Shown here: piece after piece, positions 7,774 to 16,050 of the stretch | How the letters are laid out: every line of letters begins with the position of its first letter | Numbering within the stretch: the stretch's first letter is position 1 | Assembly (NCBI GenBank): GCA_021324445.1 | Contig: JAJPJC010000531.1 | Coordinates: 1 to 36,807 of the forward strand | Source: Isosphaeraceae bacterium | GTDB lineage: Bacteria > Planctomycetota > Planctomycetia > Isosphaerales > Isosphaeraceae | Length of the DNA: 36,807 nt | Reading direction: 5' to 3' | The notes under the pieces: model-generated | Told to the model about the DNA's origin: nothing | What the model saw: only the letters and a program-made list of their open reading frames with translations | The model's database searches: none | Position numbers and translations under genes: made by a program

Positions 7774-8940
7774 ATGGCGGCGCGGCGCCTCTTACTCGTC
7801 GAAGACAGCTCGACCATGCGGCGGATGCTGGCGATGAAGCTCCAGGAGGCGGGCTACGAGGTCGTCACGGCCAACGACGGCGTGCAAGGACTGGCCAAAG
7901 CCCGCGAGGAGCCGCGGCCGGACCTGATCCTGACCGACTATGAAATGCCCGAGCTGGATGGTGCGGGGCTCTGTCAGGCCGTCAAGTCGGACAAGGACCT
8001 GCGCTCGATCCCGATCTTGATGTTGACGACGCTCGGCGCGATCGACCAGAAGGTGGCCGGCCTGGAGGCCGGCGCCGATGACTATATCCTCAAGCCCAAG
8101 AGTCCGGATGACTTCCGCGAGTTGTTCCAGCGGATCGCGGCCCATCTCCGGATCGCCGACCTGCGTGCCGAGCTCGCCAAGCAAAACCGGCTGCTCGAGG
8201 CCGCGCACAAGAAGCTGACCTTCGAGCTGGATCTGGCCCGCAAGGTCCAGCTCGCCTTGATGCCGCGCCCGCCCAAGCCGCGGGGCGTGCTCCGGCTGGC
8301 GGTCCGGTACACCCCGGCCAACCAGTTGGGCGGCGACGTCTACGACATCTACCGCCTGGAGAACAACCGCCTGGGAATCCTGGTGGCGGACGTCTCCGGC
8401 CATGGCGTCAACTCGGCGATGCTCTCGGGGATGGTCAAGGCGCTGGCAGCCCCCCTGACGATCGCCGTGCTCGAGCCGGGCGAGCTCCTGGCCGGGCTGG
8501 ACGTGGCGACCGAGCAATACTTTCCTGAAGGCTATTTCTGCACGGGCTTTTACTTGATCGCCGATGAAGAGACCGGGTTGATTCGATACGCCGGAGTCGG
8601 CCACCCGCCGGCGATCATCGTCGGGCCCAACGGACCACGCACGCTCCCGTCCAACCCCGGCATGCTGGGAATCGGCATGGTCGACGGCACCGCCGGGGAC
8701 ACCGATCGCCTCGAGCCGGGCGAGTCCCTGGTCATCTACACCGATGGCCTGACCGACGCCATGGACCCCTCCGATGCCCTCTTCGGCGAGGAACGGCTCA
8801 AGACCGTGCTCCAGACACACTACGGGGCCGATCCCAGCGAGATCCTCAACCAGGTCGATGAGGCGCTCCACCAGCACACCGCCCCGGGACGACCAGCCGA
8901 CGATATCAACATCATCGTTCTTCAACATCCCGCGGAATAG
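7774..8940 (+). CDS. Response regulator with PP2C/SpoIIE-type phosphatase output (RsbU-like)
   Basis: A 388-residue cytoplasmic regulator. Residues 5-125 form a receiver domain with acidic residues Glu10-Asp11, phospho-acceptor Asp55 (LILTDYEMPELDG), Thr85 and Lys107 (YILKPK). A coiled linker at about 130-165 leads to a SpoIIE/PP2C domain: NQLGGDVYDIY, VADVSGHGVNSAM, VIYTDGLTDAMD and PADDINIIVL hold the metal-binding aspartates. Such proteins dephosphorylate STAS-domain anti-sigma antagonists when the receiver is phosphorylated. GGGAG lies about 9 nt before the ATG. It is first in the locus that also holds a STAS protein and CheA, so CheA is the likely phosphate donor (inference). Confidence 0.93.
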   Translation: MAARRLLLVEDSSTMRRMLAMKLQEAGYEVVTANDGVQGLAKAREEPRPDLILTDYEMPELDGAGLCQAVKSDKDLRSIPILMLTTLGAIDQKVAGLEAGADDYILKPKSPDDFRELFQRIAAHLRIADLRAELAKQNRLLEAAHKKLTFELDLARKVQLALMPRPPKPRGVLRLAVRYTPANQLGGDVYDIYRLENNRLGILVADVSGHGVNSAMLSGMVKALAAPLTIAVLEPGELLAGLDVATEQYFPEGYFCTGFYLIADEETGLIRYAGVGHPPAIIVGPNGPRTLPSNPGMLGIGMVDGTAGDTDRLEPGESLVIYTDGLTDAMDPSDALFGEERLKTVLQTHYGADPSEILNQVDEALHQHTAPGRPADDINIIVLQHPAE

Positions 8941-9126
8941 ACGCTCCCCAAGCGGCTCGCGGCATGCTAAACTAGTGGGGATTGTCGGGATCTTCACCGG
9001 TCGTCGCGGCGGACCTCCCGGTTCGCGCCCGTGGCTCTCACCGGGAACCATTCCCTCCCTGCCCCCGACGTCTCCTCGTGAAAGGCAAGAATCGGGAACT
9101 TGGGCCGGATGTGACGGGATCGGACC

Positions 9127-9426
9127 ATGGCGGTCGAACCGGTTGAGGAGAAGACGATCTTGCTGACGGGGCCGATCACGCTCTACGAGGTCAAGGCGGT
9201 CCGCGAGGTGCTCCGTGCCGCCTTGGTCGAGGGTCGGCCCCTTCGCATCGACCTGCGGGATTCCGGCCCATGGGACATCGCCGGATTGCAACTCCTGATC
9301 TCCTGTGTCCGGAGTGGACGAAACCCGGATCAGGTCGTGCGCCTGGTGAACCCCCCGCGCGGATGTCTCGATCTGGCCGAGCGATCCGGCCTCAGCGACT
9401 GGCTCCATTCGGTCTCTGGTCCGTAG
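9127..9426 (+). CDS. STAS-domain protein lacking the phosphorylatable Ser/Thr
   Basis: A 99-residue single-domain STAS (anti-sigma factor antagonist fold). It starts EKTILLTGPITLYEVKAVR and contains RIDLRDSGPWDIAGLQLLIS, the strand-loop-helix of the fold. In SpoIIAA-like proteins the loop reads D-S-S-G-L and the first Ser is phosphorylated. Here it reads D-I-A-G-L, so the phospho-site is Ile. The C-terminal half ends LAERSGLSDWLHSVSGP. It may act as a constitutive binding partner or scaffold instead of a switch. It lies 186 bp after the PP2C gene, and the stop codon falls inside repeat copy C, which supplies the last two codons. Confidence 0.87.
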   Translation: MAVEPVEEKTILLTGPITLYEVKAVREVLRAALVEGRPLRIDLRDSGPWDIAGLQLLISCVRSGRNPDQVVRLVNPPRGCLDLAERSGLSDWLHSVSGP

Positions 9427-9558
9427 TCCGTCGTCCCTGGTCCGTTGTTTGCTGCCGCGGGCTGACGAGCCGAACCCGAGAAAGACCAGGCACTCGAAGA
9501 GGCCAATGACGGCGCACCGGAGCGGAAGCCCCCACAACCGACTACGGACAACGGACCA
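9421..9558. repeat. Intergenic repeat element, copy C
   Basis: Third copy of the element. The left edge overlaps the 3' end of the STAS gene (9421-9426). Shared interior words are GCGGGCTGAC, GGCACTCGAA, GACGGCGCA and GGAGCGG, then CACAACCGA. The terminal arms (GTCCGTCGTCCCTGGTCCG against CGGACAACGGACCA) are more diverged than in copy B. It ends 7 bp before the start codon of the CheY-like gene. Confidence 0.8.
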
Positions 9559-9565
9559 TTGGAAG

Positions 9566-9934
9566 ATGAGCAAGACCATCCTTCATGCTGATGACAGCGC
9601 ATCGGTCAGGCGCTGGGTGGCCGAACAGCTCAGCGACATGGACGTCAAGGTCGTCTCGGTCGCCGATGGCGCCGCCGCGCTGCATGTCTTACGCGAGTCA
9701 CCCTGCGACCTGCTGTTGACCGATCTGGAAATGCCCAACCTGGACGGCCTCGGGCTGGTCGCGGCGGTCCGCGACCTCCCCATGCACCGCTTCCTCCCGG
9801 TCCTGGTTCTCTCCTGCCGGCGTCCCAGCGAGATCGACCCCCAGCACCGGCAAGCGGTCACCGGCTGGCTGGTCAAACCCATCGAACCAGAAAACCTCCG
9901 CCGATGGGTCCGGCGCGTCTTGCCGCGCTCGTGA
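9566..9934 (+). CDS. Stand-alone CheY-like response regulator
   Basis: A 122-residue single receiver domain with no output domain. It has the acidic pair Asp9-Asp10, phospho-acceptor Asp53 (LLLTDLEMPNLDG), Ser83 (VLVLSCRR) and Lys104 (GWLVKPIEP). Stand-alone receivers act by protein binding, classically at the flagellar motor, or as phosphate sinks. The frame is open upstream to 9449 but that part is inside repeat copy C. I take the ATG at 9566 because MSKTILHADD is a normal receiver N-terminus. No good ribosome binding site precedes it (GGAAG abuts the ATG), so translation may be weak. It is followed by a putative promoter for cheA. Confidence 0.9.
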   Translation: MSKTILHADDSASVRRWVAEQLSDMDVKVVSVADGAAALHVLRESPCDLLLTDLEMPNLDGLGLVAAVRDLPMHRFLPVLVLSCRRPSEIDPQHRQAVTGWLVKPIEPENLRRWVRRVLPRS

Positions 9935-9968
9935 GCCATCTCGACCAACGTGATCCATTCGTGCAAGT

Positions 9969-9997
9969 TTGCGGAAGGGGGGCGAGAATGGGATAAT
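9969..9997 (+). promoter_or_regulatory. Candidate internal promoter for cheA
   Basis: TTGCGG (9969-9974) and GATAAT (9992-9997) are separated by exactly 17 bp. They lie in the 203-bp gap between the CheY-like gene and cheA, about 140 bp before the cheA start. This fits a housekeeping-sigma promoter and would let cheA and the genes after it be expressed apart from the PP2C/STAS part. Confidence 0.5.
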
Positions 9998-10048
9998 CAG
10001 GCCAGGGGGTGGCACGGCATTTCAGTGGTGAGTGAAAAAGGCTGAGGG

Positions 10049-10118
10049 CGGAAGGCGGAAACGAAGAATCCCGTTTCCGCCTTCCGAAACCATTCATCCT
10101 TCCGCCTTCCGCCTTCCG
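10049..10118. repeat. Heptamer-built hairpin (CCTTCCG words)
   Basis: A perfect 15-bp inverted repeat, CGGAAGGCGGAAACG (10049-10063) against 10072-10086, has an 8-nt loop. It is followed by three tandem copies of CCTTCCG (10098-10118). The array stops 5 bp before the cheA ribosome binding site, so the third arm could pair with the first and compete with the hairpin. It lies in the cheA leader and could influence its translation (inference). Confidence 0.75.
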
Positions 10119-10137
10119 AAAAGGGAGGTCCTGTGAG

Positions 10138-12615
10138 TTGAGCAGTAGCTCGGACGACCGGTTCCGCGAGATGTTCTACGAGGAAGCGCGGGAGCTCCTG
10201 ATCGGTCTCGAGGAGGGACTGATGGATCTGGAGCGGCGCCAGGGGGACCGTGCGCACCTCGACAAGACGTTCCGGGCGGCGCACAGTCTCAAGGGCGCCG
10301 CGGCCATGGTGGGTTTGAAGGTGATCGCCGAGTTCACCCATGGCATCGAGGCGGTCCTGGAGCGGATCCGCAGCGGCTCGCTGGCGGTCGATACCGACAT
10401 CATCACGACCCTGCTGGAGGCGCGCGACCATCTGGCCGCGATGGTGGAGGCCGAGGCGGCGCAATCGCCGATCCCACCTTCCAGCGAGCTGTCCCAGCGT
10501 CTGGCGGCGCTCTTGCGCGGGATCGCTCCGCCTGGACGGCCTGGCGGAGGCGGCCCCGCCGCCAGCCCGCCGCCGCCGACGCCACCTCCCGCGCCGGCGC
10601 CGTCCACTCCACCGCCGGGATCCGCCGCGCCCGGGAACCCATCCCGTGGCCGCTCCGGAGTGGGTGAAGATCACGTCGAGACCGAGTCCGCGTCGCTGTC
10701 TTCCGGCGCCACCGGTTCGGAGGCAAAGTCCCCTGCGACCCCGGGGAAGTCGCGAAGCCGCAAGGCCGCCGGGTCGCCGGCAGCCGACTCGGGGGCGCCG
10801 CGACCGCCGCGCCGGAAGGGCAAACCGAGCAGCCGGTCACCCGAGGGATCGGGGGCGTCGCCCTCGGGAGTGGCCCCGATCGGTCCCGACGGCCGCCCGC
10901 TCAAGGAATACCGGGTCACGCTGGCGCCCGGTCCGGATGTCCTGCGGCGGGGGATCAACCCGCTGGGCGTCTTCGACGAGCTGCGCGAGCTGGGCCAGGT
11001 GAGGCTCCAGACCGACCCCGAGCTGGTCCCGACCCTCGACCAGATTGACCCGGAGCGGTGCTACCTGAACTGGACGATCACCGTCGCGACCGCCGCGGAA
11101 CCCGACCGGCTCCATGAGGTGTTCCTCTTCTTCACCGAAGACAGCACGGTGACGCTGGAGCAGCGTGCCGGCAATGCCTGGTGGGTGGTCCTACCCGGGG
11201 AGGCCACCACCGCGGCGGCGCCCCTGGGTGATTCCGAACCGTTGGCCGGCGATCGCGCCGCTGAGGCCGCGCCGCCGCAAGTCCTCGCCGCCGAGCCGGC
11301 TGCGGCAGTCGCCGCGGCGCCGGCCACGCCACCGTTGGCGGCGGCGCCTGCCGCGGCGGCATGGTCCACGGGTGCCGGCGCCCCCCCGTCGCCGCGGGCG
11401 ATCCCACGGCCCAATGCGCGCATCCGGGTCGACGCCGAGCAGCTCGACGACCTGGTGGGCCTGGCTGGCGAGCTGGCCGTCTTGTCGGACAACCTGATGG
11501 GGCTACGCGAAGTTCGCGGGATCGATGCCTGGATGCATGCCTTGGAGGCGCTCCAGCGCGTGAGCCGGCAGATCCGGGATACCACCCTCGACCTGCGGAT
11601 GGTGCCGGTCGACGAACTCTTCTCCCGGTCCCCACGGATCGTCCGCGACCTCGCCGACCGCTCGGGTAAGGAGATTGAGCTGCGGATCTTCGGCCAGGAG
11701 ACGCGACTGGATCGCACGATCGTCGAGCGGCTCAACGACCCGCTGGTCCATCTGATCCGCAACGCCGTGGACCATGCCCTGGAGCCTCCGGCCGAGCGGC
11801 TGGCGAAGGGGAAGCCGCGGGTCGGCCGGATCACCCTCTCCGCCGGCCACGAGGGGGACCGCGTGGCCATCCGGGTCGAGGACGATGGCCGGGGACTGGA
11901 CCGCGAGAAGATCGTCCGCAAGGGGATCGCCCTGGGGATGATCGCCCCGGGGACCGCGCCCGAGGATCCCCGGGTCGTCAGCCTGATCTTCGAACCTGGT
12001 TTCTCGACGCGCGACAACGTCAGCGAGCTCTCGGGCCGGGGCGTGGGCCTGGACGTCGTCCGCGACGCGGTGCGGGCGTTGCGCGGCACCGTGGCCGTCG
12101 AGAGCACGCCCGGCAAGGGAACCGCGTTCATCTTCCGCTTGCCCTTGACCCTGGCTCTGATCGATGGCCTGCTCGTCGAGGCCGCCGGCGGGAAATATGT
12201 CGTCCCGCTGGCCCAGGTCGAGGAATGCGTGGCACTCAACGGGACGCGCGCGGCCCTGGCCCAGGGGCGGCCCTGCGTGGCCGTCCGGGGCGAGCTGGTC
12301 CCCATGGTCTCACTCCGCAACCTGTTCCAGACCAACGGCCCCTTGCCGGCGCGGCAAGAATTACTCTTGACGAGACATGCCGGCCAGCGGGTCGGCGTCG
12401 CCGTGGACCGGCTGCTGGGCCGGGTGCAAGCAGTCATCCAATCCCTGGGCGAGGGCCTCCACAGCCTCAGCCGCTTCTCCGGAGCCACCATCCTGGGCGA
12501 CGGCTCCGTCTCCTTGATCCTCGATCTTTCCGCCCTGGTGTCTGAATCCCGATTCGCCGAGCAGAGCGCACGTTCCACGCCCTGGACCGCTGGGGCGGCG
12601 GAGACTTCCCGATGA
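10138..12615 (+). CDS. cheA: Chemotaxis-type histidine kinase CheA
   Basis: A cytoplasmic hybrid-free CheA of 825 residues. The HPt domain (1-125) has phospho-His49 in AHSLKGAAAMVG. A Pro/Ala/Gly-rich linker (130-255) leads to a ferredoxin-like, P2-type module (256-342). A second Ala/Pro linker (350-428) follows. Next come the dimerisation domain (428-492, VDAEQLDDLVGLAGELAVLS), the ATPase domain (about 493-672: N-box HLIRNAVDHALE, VEDDGRGLD, SGRGVGLDVV) and a CheW-like domain (673-810). There is no C-terminal receiver, in keeping with separate receivers in the locus. The start is TTG: GGGAGG lies 9 nt upstream and no ATG is in frame before residue 12. The stop overlaps the MCP start by 4 bp (ATGA), so the two are translationally coupled. 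Confidence 0.97.
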   Translation: MSSSSDDRFREMFYEEARELLIGLEEGLMDLERRQGDRAHLDKTFRAAHSLKGAAAMVGLKVIAEFTHGIEAVLERIRSGSLAVDTDIITTLLEARDHLAAMVEAEAAQSPIPPSSELSQRLAALLRGIAPPGRPGGGGPAASPPPPTPPPAPAPSTPPPGSAAPGNPSRGRSGVGEDHVETESASLSSGATGSEAKSPATPGKSRSRKAAGSPAADSGAPRPPRRKGKPSSRSPEGSGASPSGVAPIGPDGRPLKEYRVTLAPGPDVLRRGINPLGVFDELRELGQVRLQTDPELVPTLDQIDPERCYLNWTITVATAAEPDRLHEVFLFFTEDSTVTLEQRAGNAWWVVLPGEATTAAAPLGDSEPLAGDRAAEAAPPQVLAAEPAAAVAAAPATPPLAAAPAAAAWSTGAGAPPSPRAIPRPNARIRVDAEQLDDLVGLAGELAVLSDNLMGLREVRGIDAWMHALEALQRVSRQIRDTTLDLRMVPVDELFSRSPRIVRDLADRSGKEIELRIFGQETRLDRTIVERLNDPLVHLIRNAVDHALEPPAERLAKGKPRVGRITLSAGHEGDRVAIRVEDDGRGLDREKIVRKGIALGMIAPGTAPEDPRVVSLIFEPGFSTRDNVSELSGRGVGLDVVRDAVRALRGTVAVESTPGKGTAFIFRLPLTLALIDGLLVEAAGGKYVVPLAQVEECVALNGTRAALAQGRPCVAVRGELVPMVSLRNLFQTNGPLPARQELLLTRHAGQRVGVAVDRLLGRVQAVIQSLGEGLHSLSRFSGATILGDGSVSLILDLSALVSESRFAEQSARSTPWTAGAAETSR

Positions 12616-14477
12616 GAATGACCCTTCGAACCAAGATCACGACCGCGCTGGTGCTCTTCGGGCTGGTGCCCGCCGCCATCGTGGCCTACTTCGCCTATCA
12701 GTCCTACGATGATTACAAGGAGAAGCAGTCGCTCATCATCGGCCAGGCCGCCGTGAATGTCAGTGACCGGATCGCCCCGATCCTTCAGCAGCATCTCGAC
12801 CAGAGTAAGACCCACAAGGGGGTGACGGCGGTGAAGCTGAACGAGGAGGAGAAGAGCGATTTGAAATCGATCGTCGCCAAGGCCATCAGCGACTTCAATC
12901 TCAAATCCGCCCAGCTCTTCATCGTCGACCCGGACAACCGGATCCTGTTCAAGCGGCGGGATAATGGGACCTTCGAGATCCTCGACAACGCCGTGGAACT
13001 GGATGTCCGGTACAATGACCAGGTCAAAAACGCCACGGGGGTCGCGACCAGGGAAATCGAGAAATCCTCGGCGGGGGAGTCGTTCCTGCAGAGCTGGTTC
13101 TCGCCGACGAATCCGGCCGAGGTCATCGGCATCGCCCCCATCCGCTTGTCCGATGTCAAGCCGGGCTTCTCCAACCATGGCTGGCTGACGGTGACCACCG
13201 TACCGCGCAAGGACGCCTACGCCACCATTTATTCCAACCAGGTCCAGATCGGGATCATCCTGGCGATCGCGTTCGTGCTCACCGTCGTCCTGGGGTGGTA
13301 CTTCGGCCGCTGGTTGGTCCGCCCGCTGCTGGAGATCATGGAAGTCACGCACGAGCTCCAGGAGGGGCATCTCTACAACCGCACCAACGTGAGACGCAGG
13401 GACGAACTGGGCGATCTGGCCACTCAGGTGAATTCCGTGGTCGACAAGTGGGCGGAGCTCATCAGCCAGATCCGGACCATGACCTCCTCGGTCTCGACGG
13501 CCAGCAACGAGCTCAATTCCAGCTCCCACCAGTTGGCGCAGGGCTCGACCGAGCAGGCCGCGACGCTCCAGCAAATCGCCAGCCGGCTCCAATCGGTCGA
13601 CAGCTCGGTCGGGCAGAATGCCCAGCACGCCCGCGAGACGGCCCGCATGGCCAACGACGCCAGCAGCCAGGCCGAGAAAGGGGGCGAGGCGGTTCGCGAG
13701 ACCGTCGTGGCCATGCGCGAGATCACCCAGAAGATCCTGGTCGTCGACGACATCGCCTATCAGACCAACCTCCTGGCCCTGAACGCCGCCATCGAGGCGG
13801 CGCGGGCCGGCACGCATGGCAAAGGCTTCGCCGTCGTCGCGGGCGAGGTCCGCAAGCTCGCCGAGCGGAGCCAGGCCGCCGCTCAACAAATCAGCGACCT
13901 TGCCAAAAAAAGCGTCGCCGTCGCCGAGAATGCCGGCACGCTGCTCGATAAAACTGTGCCGATGATCCGCGATACCTCGAACCTGATCCAGGAGATCGCG
14001 GCCGCATCCCAGGAGCAAATGGCCGCCATCGGCGAGATCAATCTGGGGGTCAGCCAGTTGGAGGAAGTCGTGCAGCAGAATGCCGCGGCCAGCCACGAGC
14101 TGTCCTCGACGGCCAACGACTTGGCGGCGCATTCCTCAGGCTTGCAGCAGAAGGTCGACTTTTTTCAACTTGATGCCACCGGGAACGGATACGTCGGTCC
14201 GCCCGCGCCCCCGCGGAGCCACTTAGCTCCCGCCAGCCGGATGCCCGCCCCGACCCGGCGGCTGGCACCACCTCCCCGCCGACCGGGCTCCGGCTCCGGT
14301 GTCGACGGGCAGCAGGGCGTCGGCCACTCACCGCCACCGGGTCCGCCGGCTCCCCCGGCTCTGCCTCAACACCCCGGGCCTGCCAACCCGCCGCCCTCGA
14401 ACCATATCGGCACCCCGCCGCGAGGTGGCGTGGTCATTAATATGGAGGGCGACGATTATTTCGAGCGCCAACCGTGA
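12612..14477 (+). CDS. mcp: Methyl-accepting chemotaxis protein
   Basis: A 621-residue transmembrane chemoreceptor. TM1 is at about 9-30 (ALVLFGLVPAAIVAYFAYQS). A periplasmic sensor of about 180 residues follows; I do not recognise a ligand pocket, though the layout suggests a Cache-like fold. TM2 is at about 212-234 (GIILAIAFVLTVVLGWYF), then a HAMP domain to about 290. The cytoplasmic hairpin has its tip at about 375-415 (YQTNLLALNAAIEAARAG, GFAVVAGEVRKLAERS). A Pro-rich linker (about 530-605) ends in the acidic tail DDYFERQP. C-terminal linkers ending in a short aromatic motif often tether CheR/CheB. The ATG overlaps the cheA stop. Confidence 0.96.
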   Translation: MRMTLRTKITTALVLFGLVPAAIVAYFAYQSYDDYKEKQSLIIGQAAVNVSDRIAPILQQHLDQSKTHKGVTAVKLNEEEKSDLKSIVAKAISDFNLKSAQLFIVDPDNRILFKRRDNGTFEILDNAVELDVRYNDQVKNATGVATREIEKSSAGESFLQSWFSPTNPAEVIGIAPIRLSDVKPGFSNHGWLTVTTVPRKDAYATIYSNQVQIGIILAIAFVLTVVLGWYFGRWLVRPLLEIMEVTHELQEGHLYNRTNVRRRDELGDLATQVNSVVDKWAELISQIRTMTSSVSTASNELNSSSHQLAQGSTEQAATLQQIASRLQSVDSSVGQNAQHARETARMANDASSQAEKGGEAVRETVVAMREITQKILVVDDIAYQTNLLALNAAIEAARAGTHGKGFAVVAGEVRKLAERSQAAAQQISDLAKKSVAVAENAGTLLDKTVPMIRDTSNLIQEIAAASQEQMAAIGEINLGVSQLEEVVQQNAAASHELSSTANDLAAHSSGLQQKVDFFQLDATGNGYVGPPAPPRSHLAPASRMPAPTRRLAPPPRRPGSGSGVDGQQGVGHSPPPGPPAPPALPQHPGPANPPPSNHIGTPPRGGVVINMEGDDYFERQP

Positions 14478-14503
14478 GCCGCGTTCCTTTGCTGGCCAGA
14501 GAC

Positions 14504-14551
14504 ATGGTCGTTAACCTTGACGTCGACGACAATTTCGAGCGATTCTCATAA
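14504..14551 (+). pseudogene. Duplicated remnant of the MCP C-terminal tail
   Basis: Frame +2 codes for VVNLDVDDNFERFS and a TAA stop. This matches the MCP's own last residues, VVINMEGDDYFERQP, 74 bp upstream in another frame; about 30 of 45 nucleotides agree codon by codon, and both copies end at a stop. It has no start of its own that would make a credible gene (the ATG at 14504 gives 15 aa). It looks like the end of a lost second receptor or the older MCP terminus displaced by a frameshift or duplication. Confidence 0.6.
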
Positions 14552-14675
14552 TGGCCCCCTCGTGGTCTGGTCGGTTTCGGCGTCTCCTGTCGCTTCTGAA
14601 GGGTAGAGAACGAAGGTGACCTAGGCGAGCCGTCGGGGGCGCCGACTGGCTGGGACGAACGTAAAGGTGGTGACG

Positions 14676-15182
14676 ATGGTCGATCTGGTCATGGATACCG
14701 GCGTGGAGTCCGACCGCGATCGGGCCCAGTCCTTTGTCGTCTTCCGACTGGGTGGGGAAGGCTATGCGCTGGAAGTGATGCGAGTCCAGGAAGTCCTGGA
14801 TATGCAATCCTTGACCGAGGTGCCCGGCGGGCCCAGATTTCTCCTGGGGGTGATCAACCTGCGGGGGCACGTGGTTCCGGTCTACGATTTGCGGATGCCC
14901 TTCGGGTTGTCGAAAGACACCACCCAGACGCGAGCGCCCTGCGTCCTCATCGTGGAATCGACACTGGGCAGCGGCCTCCAGATCACCGGACTACTGGTCG
15001 ACCGGGTCTCCGACGTGCTGGAGTTCTCCCCCGAAGAGGTGCAACCTCCTCCCCAGCTTGGACTTGGGAAGGCATCCCCCTTCGTGCGCGGCTTGATCCG
15101 TCACCAGGATGGTTTTCTGCTCGTATTGGACGTGGATCGTGTCTTCTCGACTCTCGGGTCGTGGAACGGTGAGGGAGTGTAA
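14676..15182 (+). CDS. cheW: Chemotaxis coupling protein CheW
   Basis: Couples MCPs to CheA in the signalling array. The 168-residue protein has the CheW fold: QSFVVFRLGGEGYALEVMRV, VQEVLDMQSLTEVPGGP, FLLGVINLRGHVVPVYDLR with the conserved RG, and GLLVDRVSDVLEF. AAGGTGG lies 5 nt before the ATG at 14676. A GTG at 14667 would add three residues. It follows the MCP after a 198-bp gap that contains the tail remnant, and cheR begins 1 bp after its stop. Confidence 0.95.
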   Translation: MVDLVMDTGVESDRDRAQSFVVFRLGGEGYALEVMRVQEVLDMQSLTEVPGGPRFLLGVINLRGHVVPVYDLRMPFGLSKDTTQTRAPCVLIVESTLGSGLQITGLLVDRVSDVLEFSPEEVQPPPQLGLGKASPFVRGLIRHQDGFLLVLDVDRVFSTLGSWNGEGV

Positions 15183-15183
15183 C

Positions 15184-16044
15184 GTGGCAACATCGGGCGT
15201 GCCGCCACTCCCGCCGGACCTGGAACCCTGGGGTGAGAAGGACTTCGCGCCGATCATGGCGTTCCTGCGCAACCAGATCGGGATTACGCTGGAAAGCCAC
15301 CGCATGGGTTTGATGCAAGCGCGACTGCGATCACGCCTCCAGGCCAAGGGCTTCCTCAGCTTCACCCATTTTCTGGACCAAGTCCTCAAGGTCGACCCCA
15401 ACGGGTGGGGTACTCAGCTCTTGATCGATCTGAGTACGGTCAACCACACGGCCTTCTTCCGCGAGCCGGCGCATTTCACGTTCATGGCCGAGAAGGTGGC
15501 GGCGTGGCTGAAGGAATCGGGGAACGCGCCGATCCGGCTCTGGTCGGCGGGGTGCTCCTCGGGCCAGGAGCCGTATAGCATGGCCATGGTGCTGGCCGAG
15601 ACGCTGCCGGCCCCGATGCTGCAGAAGATCGAGATCTGGGCCAGCGACCTGTCGCTGGAGATGCTCAAGGTCGCCGCCGGCGCGATCTACACGACCCGCG
15701 ACGTGCAGGGAATCTCCCCGGCCCGACTCCGGCGTTTCTTCCTGCTGGGTCGAGGTCCCCGGGAGGGCTCGTTCCGGATGGTCCCGGAAATCCGCGACCT
15801 GGTGAAGTTCCGCCATCTCGACTTGCGGAACCCGACCTGGGCCGTACCCACCGATTTCCCCATGATCTTCTGCCGCAACGTCTCGATCTACTTCGCCGAG
15901 GACGAGCGGCTGACGTTGATGAATCGCCTGGCGCAGCACCTGCGCCCGGGGGGCTGGCTGGCGATGGGCAACGGCGAGATCCTGCCCGGGGTGCCCCCCT
16001 CACTGCGCAAGCACTCGCCCTCGTTGTTCCAGAAGGAAGGGTAA
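15184..16044 (+). CDS. cheR: MCP methyltransferase CheR
   Basis: Transfers methyl groups from S-adenosylmethionine to MCP glutamates. From the GTG at 15184 it has 286 residues. The N-terminal helical domain carries HRMGLMQARLRSRL and the TxFFRE box (HTAFFREPAHF, about 89-99). The SAM domain has LWSAGCSSGQEPYSMAM (119-135) and DFPMIFCRNVSIYF (224-237), ending GGWLAMGNGE. The frame is open back to 15109 inside cheW, but GAGGGAG 7 nt before the GTG decides the start. The cheW stop lies 1 bp upstream and cheB starts 6 bp downstream, so cheW-cheR-cheB are tightly linked. Confidence 0.96.
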   Translation: MATSGVPPLPPDLEPWGEKDFAPIMAFLRNQIGITLESHRMGLMQARLRSRLQAKGFLSFTHFLDQVLKVDPNGWGTQLLIDLSTVNHTAFFREPAHFTFMAEKVAAWLKESGNAPIRLWSAGCSSGQEPYSMAMVLAETLPAPMLQKIEIWASDLSLEMLKVAAGAIYTTRDVQGISPARLRRFFLLGRGPREGSFRMVPEIRDLVKFRHLDLRNPTWAVPTDFPMIFCRNVSIYFAEDERLTLMNRLAQHLRPGGWLAMGNGEILPGVPPSLRKHSPSLFQKEG

Positions 16045-16050
16045 CCCGCC

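Noticed and set aside
7792..9579. Minus-strand 595-codon frame opposite the PP2C and STAS genes
   Set aside because: Antisense shadow, no recognisable domain; the plus-strand frame carries complete receiver and phosphatase motifs.
11061..14132. Very long minus-strand open frame (1023 codons) opposite cheA and mcp
   Set aside because: It is a shadow of GC-rich coding sequence on the other strand. It has no domain, is full of Asp/Arg/Gly/Leu runs, and both plus-strand genes are well-known families.
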